Part shown: in pieces, positions 34,385-46,712 of the stretch | How positions within the stretch are numbered: the first letter of the stretch is position 1 | Layout: every line of letters begins with the position of its first letter | Assembly (NCBI GenBank): GCA_026120185.1 | Contig: JANUWF010002353.1 | Coordinates: forward strand, 372,001-436,000 | Source: Voacanga thouarsii | Taxonomy: Eukaryota; Streptophyta; Magnoliopsida; Gentianales; Apocynaceae | DNA: 64,000 nt | Reading direction: 5' to 3' | The notes under the pieces: generated by a model | What the model was told of the DNA's origin: nothing | The model's database searches: none | What the model saw: the letters and a program-made list of their open reading frames with translations, nothing else | Program-made: the position numbers and the translations under genes

Positions 34385-36839
34385 TTACAAATCTACTGTA
34401 TCTAGAAGGTGACCATTTTGAGCTATATGCTTCAAGTCTATAATATAACAGTTTCGAAGAAATCCAAACCCAAAAGTCCCATTCTCATACTGCCAGATCC
34501 TTCCCTCCACCAGCAGAGGATTTATAGTAGTCCCTGGAATAGCCAAATCATAGCTGGAAGTCATCTGAAGTATATGTGAGACGGCACCCAGATCTGTAAA
34601 AGGGTGATGCTCACAATTTTCATCAGCCTCTGCAGGTGGCCTCAGATGTATCCGACTATAATATAGATATTCCTCAGAGGCTGAAAAGGGAGGCTCAGTC
34701 ATACAAGTATTTGATGACCAAAATACAGGGTTATTTCCACCAAAAGATCCAGATGAGTCCCCAACTCTTCGGCAAGCAATACCACCAATGTCATCATATG
34801 TAATGAGGTAAAACTGCAAGCTTCTGTCATCAGAAAACCCCTGCAATGAGTAGAAATGTGCACCATACCCTTTATTAAACAATTTGATCCATTTGAAAAA
34901 CCAATAAATGAGATTATCCCATGTAGAATATCATATTTTCACTAACAAAAGCCTTTAACAGATGAAGAAGCTCCTGTATACAATCTCTGGAGTTTCAGAA
35001 GGTGTGAAAGTACCACAAAAACTATGGGAAAATGCAGTCATTATGGTAGTTAAATAAATGGTCATGGAGCTCAATAGGCCATCGCTGAGATAAACCTCCT
35101 CACGTACATGATAATGATAATCACCCTGGCACTCGTTAAAACATATAGATAGTAGGGACTGAAGGTTGGTCATTCATGACGAGTAAATAAATGGATTGAG
35201 CAATAATTCCTGAATCTAGCGTATTAGTCAATAAAGTTGAATTCTTTATGGTCTGGTTTGTATGGAACCGAATAGCTGTCTTGGGCATTCCGAGAAGGGA
35301 ATAAAATAAGAAAAGAAGGATATAGACTAGAACAAGTGAAACTGAATTTACCAGTCAAGCAAATAGCCTCAGTTTCAATCCATCAAACGGTACAATTTAA
35401 GAGGTTCAAGTTTGGCTGAAAGTGATATGCAACGGAAATTATGCTGCCCAAAAGACCAGACTTTTGATTCAGATTCTGATTACCTGAGGTACTGTAAGAC
35501 TACGATACCAAACAGTAGAATCCATAGCCGTCAATCATACCCAAGAACCACCCCCCAAAAAAAATAAAAATCCTGGCACATAGCTAATGCCAAGTCTAAG
35601 GTCAATTGGTTTTCAGCTGCACTGCATTCTATCATCCGACTTATAAATCATCATCATTTCAATGTGTCACTTAAGAAGGTGAAGCCTTTCGGATAAAAAA
35701 CCACTTCAACTACTAAATCTAACGAAATGCAGCATCAAGACACTAAAAAGGCAAAACTCAGACTTACGAATTCAATACCAAGTACAATTCTTCATTGGAA
35801 AAGGCATAATCTTTGTGATCAAACATGACTTAACGACCAAAAACAATCAGATGCAGCACTAAAAAATGGAAAACAAAAATGAAATAAACTTCACTGCTGA
35901 GAATAAAATTACCACCTTCCATAAACCCTGGAAAGGCCGGTCAGGCGTGGGCGAACAATTAACAATCTTGACACAATGCTCCGGCTCCAACTTCCTCCTT
36001 CCCTGTCTTTCCTTTTCCCTCCTCCTCTGCCTCCTTGAGGATCCATTTCCACCAGGGCTTGTTCGATTTGCAAAGTAGAGATAAATTTCTGGAATTTCTG
36101 CCATAAACCGGTCGGGTAAGCATCCAGGAGATCCACTCACATCCTCACACTCCTCGCCTCTCATACTCCCCGAACTTGAAACCTTCCTCAGTTCTCCATT
36201 TAGACTCGAAGGCGAAGACCCATAAAAGCTTAGATTTTCCTCAATCACAAAATGGCAATTCCCCATGAAACTCAAGTTTACAGGAATCAACTCATTTTCT
36301 GAATTTCCTACTTCACCGGAATCAACTAAATTCTCTGATAATTCAAGCTTGCCCTCTGGATCAAGATAATTCACGGGCTCACCTTTTGATGTACAAGTGA
36401 TCCACAAAAATGGCGATTTAGTAACCTCCCAAGTACCCGTCTTTGACGGCGAAACCCTCGAGCCTATGATATAAGATGGTCCCCACTCGAAGAAGATCAA
36501 CGGCGACGGCGGAGGGGCGGCGGCAGAGGTGGCAGTGCCACTACGACGCCAGAATCCGATGAGATTTTCGTACTCAAGAAGGTGTCTGTAGAGAAGTTTA
36601 AATGAGAATTTTCCATTACCCCATTTCTTGATTTGGGTCTTGGAGCCCCACCTACGGTCACACAATGAGAACCAAAGCCTGGCATCGTCGCGGCACATTG
36701 AAACAAAGCGCTTGGAGGTGCAGGCAAACGCGGCAAGCTCTGATAGGTCAAGGAACGATAAGATGCAGAACTGCACATCTTCTGGGAAATCAGAGAATGA
36801 GAACGTTACGCTCTCACTGGAGTCCAAATTGGCAGCCAT
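34385..36839 (-). CDS. F-box protein of the At3g12350 type
   Basis: A two-exon gene, 36839-35916 and 34840-34385, giving 459 residues joined in phase 0 (WK|GFSDD). The F-box lies near the N-terminus (about residues 14-60: FSDFPEDVQFCILSFLDLSE, then ACTSKRFVSMCRDDARLW), so the protein should dock on SKP1 in an SCF ubiquitin ligase. The rest matches the plant family of At3g12350: FEWGPSYIIGSRVSPSKTG, PFLWI, a basic stretch SSRRQRRREKERQGRRK at about 265-281, then YLITYDDIGGIACRRVGD and PPFSASEEYLYYSRIHLRP in exon 2. The substrate is unknown. A long proline/alanine run (ATSAAAPPPSP) follows the F-box region. Confidence 0.88.
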
Positions 36840-37214
36840 TTTTGCTCCAATAAGAGTTTCCTCAGCTCTCCAGAAATCACACGGCTTGGTGGATATGGGG
36901 CTTTGTTAAGGTGATTGACGAAAGAAACGGGAATGGAAACTATAGTACAGAGGGAAGATTCTTCAGCGATAAAGAATAATTCTTTCTTTGGTTTTGTAGA
37001 TTTGGGCGACTCAGTTTGATGAATTGAAGCTGTGGAGGTTGTTTTTCAAGAGGCTCTAATTTCTGCCGTCACGTTATATACTAGTGAAGGGTAAATTTAC
37101 ATTTTTCATTCATTTTTACAGGTAAGTGAATAATACTAGAAGGTCTATTATTAATTTGACAGATTCTGCTATGTAATGATACAGATATTTTTCTTAAAGA
37201 CAGCATTGTATATC
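36840..37214. other. Upstream region of the F-box gene
   Basis: 5' UTR and promoter of the F-box gene (minus strand). No clear TATA box and no other gene seen. Confidence 0.5.
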
Positions 37215-37431
37215 ATATTCTCCTTTTATTTTTTAAAAAAATATTAATTTAATAAATAACACATAAATTAAAAAATTATTAAAATTTATATAATTATAAT
37301 AAAAAGAATTATTATATTTTAAATAAAATAATTTTTTATCAATTAAATTAAAAATATTAATGAGTAATTAAAAAATAAATTTAAAATATATGTAACAAAT
37401 ATATTTTTAATTTATACAATTAATAAATATT
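37215..37431 (+). mobile_element. MITE family B, copy 3 (right end lost)
   Basis: The body matches 17333-17609 (TAAATAACACATAAATTAA, TATATAATTATAATAAAAAGA, TAATTTATACAATTAATAAATA). The terminal GGAGGGAG-type end is missing where family C begins at 37432. Confidence 0.6.
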
Positions 37432-37700
37432 ACTCTCCCCATTCCATTAAAATTGACCTACTTACTATTTTGGGCTGTCCCATTAAATTTGACACTTTTC
37501 TTAAAAGAAAAGTTTTTACTATACAATTTATTAGTATAAAATAATCAATATACCACACATATATTATATTTATATTCTTAAATTTGACACAATATAGTGA
37601 GATCCACATATTTTTTATTTTTATTATATTATATTATATTATATTATTATTATATTTTAATTTTTAATTACTGTTCATTTTAGTAGAATAGAAAGAATAA
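37432..37700 (+). mobile_element. MITE family C, copy 1
   Basis: It begins CTCTCCCCATTCCATTAAAATTGACC-like and ends near TAGTAGAATAGAAAG. The body (AAAATAATCAATATACCAC, TTAAATTTGACACAATATAG, GTGAGATCCACATATTTT) matches 49852-50078 and, less well, 41890-42184. Confidence 0.65.
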
Positions 37701-38558
37701 AATATAATAAAAAATTAATATTTTTTTAGAATTTATTAATAAATTAAGCACAGTGGTCATAGTACTTTCTTTAGTTGGAATAAAAAGGTCAAAGAGTGCT
37801 TGGTGCCCACGTTTTCTTCTCACCAGGTGTCGGGAGCCGGTCTTTGGCATTGGCGCCTGTGAATTGTGATATTCTACAGGGGGTGCGGGTTGAGGGGCCC
37901 GCGAGGGGGGGGGGGACAGTGTGCTGACACCAAATGATAACAAATGACAGTTTTTGGACGATAGTATCTTGTAATGTAACTATTTTATTTATCATATAAT
38001 TTTTTTTAAATTTATATATAAGAATTAAAAAATTTTAAATTAAACATTCAAAAATATTTAAGTCTTTATCTATTTTGATAATTCGAAAGAATTGAGTTAT
38101 AGTTAGTAGAAATGAAGAGATTATAAGAAATGGTAGAATAGAAAAATAATAATACATATTTATAAAATTTTATAAAATAGTTTATATTATGAAAAAAAAA
38201 TTAAATTTAAAACAACTTATATTATGCAACGGAGGTAGTAATACATTTCTATTTATCTCCTCTAAACATGTAAGAGTTGAAGTGGTAGGAATATTTGTGA
38301 TGGAATCCTCTGGATTTTGCTGCAATTACTGGGGCAAATGCCTTGCCCAGGGTTTGCTAATAAGCAATACAAAACATGCTCCTACTCTAAATCATGGATG
38401 GTGAAGAAGAGATCCAAACATCATAGCAGGGTATACAAAACTTGCTAGTGGCATATTCCTTAACATTGCAATTTGGCATCTCATGAGGGAGAAGGTGTCT
38501 GCTAGAAAGAAGATTTCTTTACAGTCTGTTCATTTGATAAAACTTGCTTTTGCAATTT
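37701..38558. other. Intergenic DNA between F-box and EXO70 genes
   Basis: Contains a GC-rich patch at 37800-37925 with a run of about 12 G near 37905, then AT-rich DNA. The words at 38200-38240 (AACTTATATTATGCAACGGAGG) resemble a MITE family A terminus. The right part should hold the EXO70 3' UTR. Confidence 0.45.
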
Positions 38559-40991
38559 TCAGGCATCAATGGTACTCGATATAGTCCGTCTATAGGGCTT
38601 GCTCTCATGAGAATTCTCCAGTGAGAATGATGGCCTTGCATTTGCAGGGTCTCTGTTATCATGAGGCACGGAGGTGGATCTCTGATGACCACCGGTTTGT
38701 TCTCGGGCTCCTTCAAAGATCTGGCTTAAAAGTCCTTCAACTGTCTTGGAGGATAGATAAGTTTTGGCCTGTAGAAAGGATGAGTAAGAGTTTAGGAACT
38801 CGGTGTATGCAGGCACTACAAATTTAATGGTGGCTTCTCTTATTTGGTCTCTTAAATCCACATCTGGAATCCTGTAAGAATTTCTGTGCCTCAGCAGAAT
38901 ATCATCAAAGCTTTTCATGAAAGCTTCCATTTTCCCTCTGGTTATGGCTCCAATAGCATCCTTGTTTACGCTCATCAATTCTTCATTGTCCAATAGCCTC
39001 ATTAGAGACCCCCATGCTTGCTTTTGATACAAAAATGCAGACTCTTCTGCAACAATTTTGTACCTCTTTTTCATGTATTGATCACCCAAAAGCTTGCCAA
39101 GTTCACTATTTCTAGACCTCATATAAATGTACCAGTAAGTGTTCATGACAAACAAATTAGAGAGTGCTTTATCCTTGTAACGCACTTTTTTTGACTCAAC
39201 ATTCCTCTGAATTGCTTCCATGACATTGGAAATGGCATCTTTGAGTAAGTTCTCATCTGTTTCAGGCTTTGAAAGTATGCCAGCCTTCCATGATTGCTCT
39301 ATCCTGAATACTTGAGCCATCTGTGTACTGTAAATGTCACTTGTCAGGTATTTCAGGTAGTTAATAGCATACCGGACCAATTTTGGAACTGCACCATCTT
39401 GGGGTGGAGGAAGACCGTCTTGATTGCCCTCAATCCGAAGGCCAAATTCCCAGAATACTTTAGTAGAAGCATGAACTAAGAGCTTTTCTAGCTCTCGAAA
39501 TCTTGAACATATATCAGCACCAGCTTCGCCTTCAAAAATCTCTGAGAATTCAGGCTTGAGGTTTTCTAAAGAGTCAAACATGTCTAAGAGCTTGAATAGC
39601 TTCTGTGGTTCCTTGTTGCTTCTTGCTACCCCTTCTCCAAATCGAAAGAAGACTGCCATGATCTTGTCAGCAATCTTAGTGAAGCATTCTGGCCATATCA
39701 CTCCATCCATAATGCTTCCAAGAACTTGGCTGCACAGCTTCTTCTCTGATACAAGGACGGATTTGACAGCAAGCTCGAAGTGCTGGATCCAAAGGTTAAT
39801 TGCTGTTTCTAGACTCTCCCATTTCATCTCATCAACTTCTTCTGGAGTGTACGTCCGTAAGTAGTCTGGATTTAGTCTCATCAATGCTTTTGCTGCTCTT
39901 CTGTACCGCACCTATTCAGGCAGGGGAAAACATCCATGTAAGCTTTTTGGTAGCAACAGGAATGAAACAATAACTAACAACGAAGATATGGATTAAATTC
40001 TAGAAAACACTTCCATTCAAATCTCTGCACAGATTATTTTTCAAGAATTGGAGGCTATAGTGTTAGGATTCTAATGCCTGAAGAAAACAAATAATTCAAA
40101 TGGAGGAAGTGCAGAAATTTGCTGCAAAAGATCTCAAGATATTCATGTTTGCAGTTCCTCTTTTAACAAATAGACAATGTATTCATGGAAAATAAAGAAT
40201 TTTACCTTCACATAGATATCAATACATATATCTAAACAATCATTGGAAGCCAAAGTCTTTGAAATTCTTCCAAGAACCTCAACCTCCAGATCACTACCCA
40301 TATCAGTAGGCAGAACCTTATGCGCATCATCCTCCTGGACCTCATCTATCTTCTGATGCCTCAGCTGCTGCAGTAAGCTCTCAAACTCATCTTGCAAATT
40401 CATCAAAGCTTCATCAAGCGACCCATCGAACTTCATTGCATCAACCTCTGTCTCATAAAGTGCCTTTAGAGTGATCAAAGTTTCCCTCAGACGCTGTGTC
40501 CTGTACTGATCGGTGGCTTTAGTCCTACTCAGGAACTCCACCACTTCCTGCAGCTTCTGAATTGCCGGCTCACACTCTTGGCTAATCGAATTGATCGCGG
40601 CATTCAAATTACCCACACAATCCACATACTTGATCAACTTTTTTAGCCTTTTCATCGGCACTGTTTCATTAGACAACTTGGCGTCAAGCTCAAGAAGCCT
40701 AGTTTGGAGAGAATCAGAGAGTTTAAAGCTATCAAGAAGGGCAAGAGCGGGATCAATGGCTCTGTTTATTCTGGCGTCAAGAGCTTTGTTGGCAATGGAA
40801 AGTGTATGCAACGGAGCAATTCTCTTCGATGAAATAGTTAAAGATTCTTGTATTGCCCCGAGCTTCTTCTCCATTTCTTCCAAGCTTTCCTCCACGTTAG
40901 CAGAAGTTTGAAGAAGGTTTCTGAGATCATAACAAGCTGTTAATAGCTTGGAAAGCGTTGGATCATCATCTTTCTGCTCCACGGACGACAT
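38559..40991 (-). CDS. EXO70: EXO70 exocyst subunit
   Basis: A two-exon gene, 40991-40206 and 39911-38559, giving 712 residues joined in phase 0 (IYVK|VRYRR). EXO70 is the exocyst subunit that binds membrane phosphoinositides and tethers secretory vesicles to the plasma membrane. The N-terminal ~220 residues are helical with heptad-like spacing (LLTACYDLRNLLQTSANVEESLEEMEKKL, then RTQRLRETLITLKAL). The Exo70 domain follows from about residue 270 (WESLETAINLWIQHFELAVK, EKKLCSQVLG, FRFGEGVARS, PQKLFKLLDMFDSLENLKPE, PKLVRYAINYLKYL, NLFVMNTYWYIYMRSRNSELGKLLGD, YKIVAEESAFLYQKQAW). A serine-rich tail (residues about 655-712) closes the protein. I could not assign it to a lettered plant subgroup; it is not A1-like at the N-terminus. 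Confidence 0.92.
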
Positions 40992-43145
40992 TGTTTGATC
41001 CGAGATTGAGGAGAAGGGATGTGAAGAAGATGTTTCGCCCCTTCAAAGATCAAAGAAAATTTGTTTTTTTATGGTTGCAAAAGTCTCTGCCTCGGACGCT
41101 GACATGCCTAAGAAAATCAACAAATGGCAAGAAAGGGAAGACGACGGAGGCAAATGCCAATTGTCCAACTCTCGATGGGAACTAAGAGCAGCTTCGGCAT
41201 TTTGAGTAAATATACAGACAACGATTTCGTGCGGAAACTCCAAATATTCAGGCCGGAAGTAGGCATCATTTGCATCTATGTTGTAAGGAAGGCTGAGTAT
41301 TGATTCTTGTGCCTTGTCCAAAACTCTAAAACGACCGATTGACTATTAGCAATTTTGTTTTTTTCTTTTTCCCTCTTATATTTTAGGATATATTTTGTAG
41401 CTATTGAATTGAGATGATTTTATTTAAATATAGTATTAAATAATTTTGTTTAAATATAATAATAAACTATTAAATGAATAGAGTTATATGGGTTTAAAAT
41501 AAAGTTAAAATGAGAGAATATAATGTGTGAGTATTCATATGTCAAGTTTTAAATAACAAAAATAGATAAAATAATAATTTTTTAAATTAAAATAAAATTT
41601 TAAATTGTAATAAATTTAAGAAAATACTCGACCAATCAAAACCTTATTCTAAACAAAAGAAGAATTTCTATTAAAATATATTTGGATTACAATTTTGTGA
41701 GAAATTTTATTTAAATTGAAAAAGTTTGAATTATAAAAATATTAAATAAATAATATAATATTTTATGAATAGATTATAGTTTTCATATCATTTCAATTGA
41801 ATTTTTAATTAAATTGAAAAAATTAATTAAATTAATAATTTCTTTTATGGGAAGAATATATTGAAATATAATACGTACTATTAATTGTTACTCCTCGTGT
41901 CTCAACCAAATTGATCGACTTATTATTTAGAGATGTTTTAAAAAATTGATATTTTCCTTAAAATAAAAAATTTTAACATATTATATATTATAAAATATCG
42001 ATATATCCCTCGTATATTATTTTTATATATTTAAATTTGATATAAAATTTTAAAATACACACATATTTTTTATTTTTATTGTATTATTTTACTATTATAT
42101 TATAATTTTTATTAATTTTTATTTTTATATAAAATCTCGCTTCAAGTCAAACCTTTACAATTTGGTTAGAATAGAGAAAGTAATTATTAAAATATAAACA
42201 TGCCATTTAGAAAATTTTAAAATTTTTTAAATACCCAAAAAGAACTGCCCCCACCACAACAAACTGCTTTGAACTTTGATGGGCTCTAAGGAAAATCCAC
42301 TTTGGCCCACTTAATCTCTCTCACTACTGAAGCCCAATGTGGAGCCCAAAAATACGATAACAAACTGGAAACTTCCAGCCCCCTCCTCTTTGTATTCCTC
42401 TGCATCGTCCCGTTAAATTCATGTTCAGACCTTTAAGAGCTCGAGCGGTAAAAAACTATCACAGACAAAACGAGATTCAGTTCAGACACCACCTTTGATC
42501 AGAGCAATGGCTACTTGTCGCGAATATAGTTGCTGTCTAAACCAGTGTACAGCTCTTTGAATGCAAGCAAAAATTTAGAATCACTTATTTAGACTGGATA
42601 TTTCATCGAAAATTATGAGATGAAGAATAGTTGAGAAACAAAAGTAAACCAGAACAAACTACATCAAGGATCAACAGTAATTAAACTTTACGCAGCCTTA
42701 TTTGGGCATGTAGGTTGCAAATGGTAAACCTTTAGTAATTTATCTCGAAGAATATTTGCAAAATGTGAAGGGATAACCAGATTGAAAAGACCAATGAATT
42801 CAGTGCCCCAGCAGCCCTTAGAAGAATAACATATCAAACGCATAAAAGAACCAAAGCATGTCCTCAAATTCTCCATTTTGGGTTACAATGCAAACAAGTT
42901 CATATTTTTTTTCACCCCTAAGTACAACAGGAAAAGTAAGGGTATGGCTTAGTCAATTGTGACCTAAAATTATGAAAAACATTCTTTATCAGTTTCTTGT
43001 CAAATATGGTAAAAATTTTGTGGCTTAGCTTATAATATGTTTTTGGTAGATAACCAAAATATTAGTATTGGTTCCTGGTGCGCTTGCCAAAATTTCTGCT
43101 TTCAGCAAGAACATTGAGCGTCTCAGACACTATTGAAATTCTCAG
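40992..43145. other. Intergenic DNA upstream of EXO70
   Basis: 40992-41320 is the EXO70 5' flank. 41340-42240 is AT-rich and holds the MITE listed at 41890. 42240-43145 is more balanced; I searched it for the missing N-terminal exons of NDUFS4 and found none. The minus-strand frame at 42688-42876 has no recognisable domain. Confidence 0.5.
41890..42184 (+). mobile_element. MITE family C, divergent copy
   Basis: It begins CTCCTCGTGTCTCAACCAAATTGA-like and ends near GGTTAGAATAGAGAAAGTAATT. The body (TATATATTATAAAATATCGATATA, CGTATATTATTTTTATATATTTAAATTTGA) follows the pattern of the copies at 37432 and 49852. Confidence 0.55.
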
Positions 43146-46100
43146 GTGGGAAAATCCATTGATGGGATGGACATCAACAGGAGATCCCTATGCTTATGTT
43201 GGTGAAGCAGGATTATGTTTTGATAGCGAAGAGGCAGCTATGGCATTTGCTGAGAAGCATGGTTGGGAGTATTCAGTATGTCTTTCTGCTTATGTGCAAA
43301 TAAATCCCTTTTCTGAAATCAATTTCTCACTTCAGTTCGTTTATTCCTTAACTTTATCTTTGTCAAAGCATAGATTCTTCAAAACTTATTGTTTATATTC
43401 TAGCTTTACAAATTAACAACTTCCTATTTCAATTGTGACAAAGTTGGGGTCTGGATGGATTTTTTTCAATCATGTTAGAGCATTTAGTAATTAAGACCAT
43501 TGGAAGAATTCTAAATTCATCAGATAATAATGTGTATATATATTCTCTAATCACTTCAATACCAAAGAGTCCCTTTTGATTCCTGGAAAGTCATTTGGAG
43601 CTATACCTAAATGTGGCAGCTTTTGTAACAGAATGCAAGATACTTTAAGACATTGCAGTTCTTTAAGGCATCTGAGATTTTTCTGGAGTAGCGCTATGAA
43701 AGTGTAAAAAGAACTGTCATGCCCGTCTCCTAGAGAGCTAACTATCCATGGATGATTTTATTTCCAAACAACTCAGAAGTTTGGATATTCTTAGATTATC
43801 AGAGTGTTCTGTATTTTGAATGGAAGAAAATGACGTTGTTTATACTTTAAAAATGAAAGTTCACTTTAATGCCTTTCTGATTTGTACTATTGTCTTCAAG
43901 AGCCCAATTCATACTTACCGTATGCTAATCTTCCTGAAGCAGAGCCTTTTTCTGGTTCGCCTACCTGAATTGTTTTCAATTTTTCAAGCTTTCTATAGAT
44001 CCGTTTGAAGGATCGAATGGGCAGAGCAAAGGATACAATCAAGAAATATATTCCCCTCAGACAAGGAATCTTTATCCAAATACCAAAATTTCAAGAAAGC
44101 ACCAAGTCTATCATGTAAGTCCTAATATCCTTGAAAATTTCACCAAGATTAGAAGCTTGTTTGATAAGCAAGGTGGTTGGATTGATTTGTTGTCCATAAA
44201 TGAAAGAATTTATGTTGAATAGTGTATGAATATTATGCAAATATGAAAAAAGATAAGAAAAAAAAATATAATAATGAATGGAGAACAAGAGTTGGTTGAG
44301 TTGACATTGAGTTTGCCCCTAGCATGTTTAGTGATGTACTAGGTCGAGTTGATTTTGTGCAGTTGGCTCAATTGGAACATCACCCCTTCAGCCAGCGGTT
44401 TTCTTTTCCCACCAAACACCATCTATATTTATGAACCCCACTCTTTTCAAAGTTGAAATGTCAATGCAACTAATCCTGTGGATGCTTTCTTCCAAATTTA
44501 TCCCATAGCCTCTAAAGACTCTTGTGAGAACGCATTCCGATGTCCAGTTTCTACAGCTTGTATTATACGTTTCATAACAATATAACCAAAATCCATAACA
44601 TACACATTCTGTACATATGCATGAAGCTTACAAAGTTAGCATGTCCTTCATTTGAAATTATGATGCTTCTTATGATTCTATGAAGGACCGTGTGCTCTAC
44701 AGAGAATTCTTTTGTGGTTATTCTTTCACTGGATAAGCTAAACTTTCTTCCCTTTACAAAGATTTTACTAAAATCTTCAAGAAAACCATCTCTAGGGCAG
44801 ATAATGCTCTGATTGTAGTACTCATCCCCTTATTTCTCAATTGTAGTGCATCTAGACCGAAGCACAATGTCAACTCGACCATCTCTTGTTCTCCATTCAT
44901 TATTATCTTTTTTCATATTTGCATATTTGCATAAAATTCATACGCTTGAACAAACATAAATTCTCTCATTATGGACAACAAATCAATCCAACCTTGCTTA
45001 TAAAACATGCTTCGAATCCCGGTGAAGTTTTCAAGGATTGTAGAACTTGCATGACAACCTGAGATGATAGTCTTGGTGTTTTTTTTTTGGATGAAGATTC
45101 CTGGTCAAAGAATAACCTGGGGGAATGTTTCTTGGTTGTATCCTTTGCTCTGTCCATTTGATGCTTATCCTTTGCTCCGCCCCTTCGATCCTCAAGAAAT
45201 TGCTTGTAAATTGTAAGGAGTTTTGGTTAGAAGAAGGTTTAGAAGAGATTAATCAGTTTATCTTGGGGTTTGAGCAAGAAAATTTGCGACTTGAAGTGAT
45301 CTAGTGGGCTAGGGTTCTTGACGCTACGAATTCCGAAATTCAAAATGAGCTTCCGAGGTATTTATAATGGCCTGAAAACGAAATTTCGGTTGACCTTAAT
45401 TCCTTCCGAAAAGACCTAAAGTGCCCCCGATACAGGGTTTTGGGTTTTACTGGAACATCCTTTCAGCAAGAACAGGAAGCTGACAACCCTTTAGTCTTTA
45501 CAGTGTGCTTTTAAGTAGTGCTTTTAACATGAAATACTCTTTAGTCTTTCCAGTGTGCTTTTGATTCAAATCCTTCTGGTTAATCAGGCATTGATGATGC
45601 TGTGCTCCTCAATATTGCTTGTACGATGAAATACAGATTTATGATTCCTTCTGATTAACCGTAGTGTCCTGCTCTTTTTGCTTGACCAATTACCAACATG
45701 TTATGTCATCCCTCCTATTGCAGGTTAAGAAGCGTCATACTCCACTTCTAAAGGTTAGACATTACTCCTCCCCCCCCCCCCCGCGCTCTTCAAAACTTCT
45801 CTGGCTTTCATGAAGTGATACATTGCATTGGCCAAAAAGAGATGGAACCTGAACAGAATAAAACTGAACTGAAGATATACTACAATAATGTCTACATATT
45901 ATTAGTGGAAAAATAGTAGCTATTTTATTATCGCAATCATGGCTTTTGATGTAAATTTTGTCAGTAGAAATTCAGGGAACGGCACAAGGGTTGTTCCTTC
46001 ATTTGTTTGCTGAACCGGAAGCACCTTCATAAAGAGTTGCCATTGATTGATGTTTTTTATAATTTTCATTCTTTTCTCTTCTCAAGGTATTCTTCTTGCG

Positions 46101-46165
46101 TGCAGCCTAAATCATACGCAGACAACTTTAAGTGGAAAGGCCCGCCAGAAACCATGGAGAAATGA
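43146..46165 (+). CDS. NDUFS4-like (complex I 18-kDa) C-terminal fragment
   Basis: Three exons, 43146-43275, 45724-45753 and 46106-46165, encode the C-terminal 72 or so residues of mitochondrial NADH:ubiquinone oxidoreductase iron-sulfur protein 4 (FRO1 in Arabidopsis). The conserved text is [48 protein letters not shown] and [15 protein letters not shown]. Splice sites are intact (TCA|GTATGT, AAG|GTTAGA, two AG acceptors). The mitochondrial presequence and the YSPARTATQ-type half are not found upstream in this window. The frame stays open leftwards only to 43066, without an ATG. It therefore looks like a 5'-truncated copy, or a gene whose first exons I failed to see. The 2.4-kb second intron has a large inverted repeat. 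Confidence 0.6.
44004..45196. repeat. Large inverted repeat inside the NDUFS4-like intron
   Basis: The left arm is about 44004-44310 and the right arm about 44864-45196, in opposite orientation. Shared words read on the same strand include GGCAGAGCAAAGGATACAA / GACAGAGCAAAGGATACAA, GGATTGATTTGTTGTCCATAA, GAGAATTTATGTT-like and AATGAATGGAGAACAAGAG. The ~550-bp spacer is not repetitive. The sequence on the minus strand, through the right arm and spacer, contains broken coding-like stretches ([17 protein letters not shown]) that look like a decayed retrotransposon gag region. Arm identity is partial with several indels. Confidence 0.8.
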
Positions 46166-46712
46166 ATTGCTCTTCTCCAGAGTACAATAGTTTTCTGCTT
46201 GCTTGTGATTATAGGAGGATAATGGTAAAATGAATCTTTGGTGTATATAGCTTATAAACAGCTTGTAGTCTCTGTAAACTACTGTTTTTATTGGCATGTA
46301 TCATTTATACGCGTAAGGTGATAATAAGAATCATTTTTAGCTTGAACCCTTATTATTCTGCCTCTGCTCCACCATTTTTACCAAAGGAGGTCAAAAATAA
46401 TTTTTGAAAAATCGAAGAACCCAAAGGCAGTGGGAAAAAAAGAGTACAGAAAATAAGCAGGAAAAAGAAGCAAACAAGATTCAAGAACCAATTACTCTAT
46501 ACATTATCTATAACAAGATGGTAATACATTGATACTGTATATTTTCCAAAGGATGACCTTTGAACTAAATAGGTCCACATAGTTAAAAGTATATATACTA
46601 TACTTCCTGTTCATACTTGCACATTACAACTATGAACTATACTATTGACTGTACGAATAGAAACTCCACATTTGTACTAAGCTGCTGGTTTCTACCTTAT
46701 ACACACAGAAAT
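46166..46712. other. Region between convergent NDUFS4-like and DUF7950-type genes
   Basis: About 550 bases that should hold the 3' UTRs of both neighbours. No repeat or gene seen. Confidence 0.5.

Noticed and set aside
41043..41321. 92-codon minus-strand frame upstream of EXO70
   Set aside because: It lies in the EXO70 5' flank, matches no family and runs through in another frame.
45767..45783. Long C run (also C or G runs at 9892, 30162, 37905 and 54176)
   Set aside because: Homopolymers; their exact length may be a sequencing artefact and they carry no other signal.
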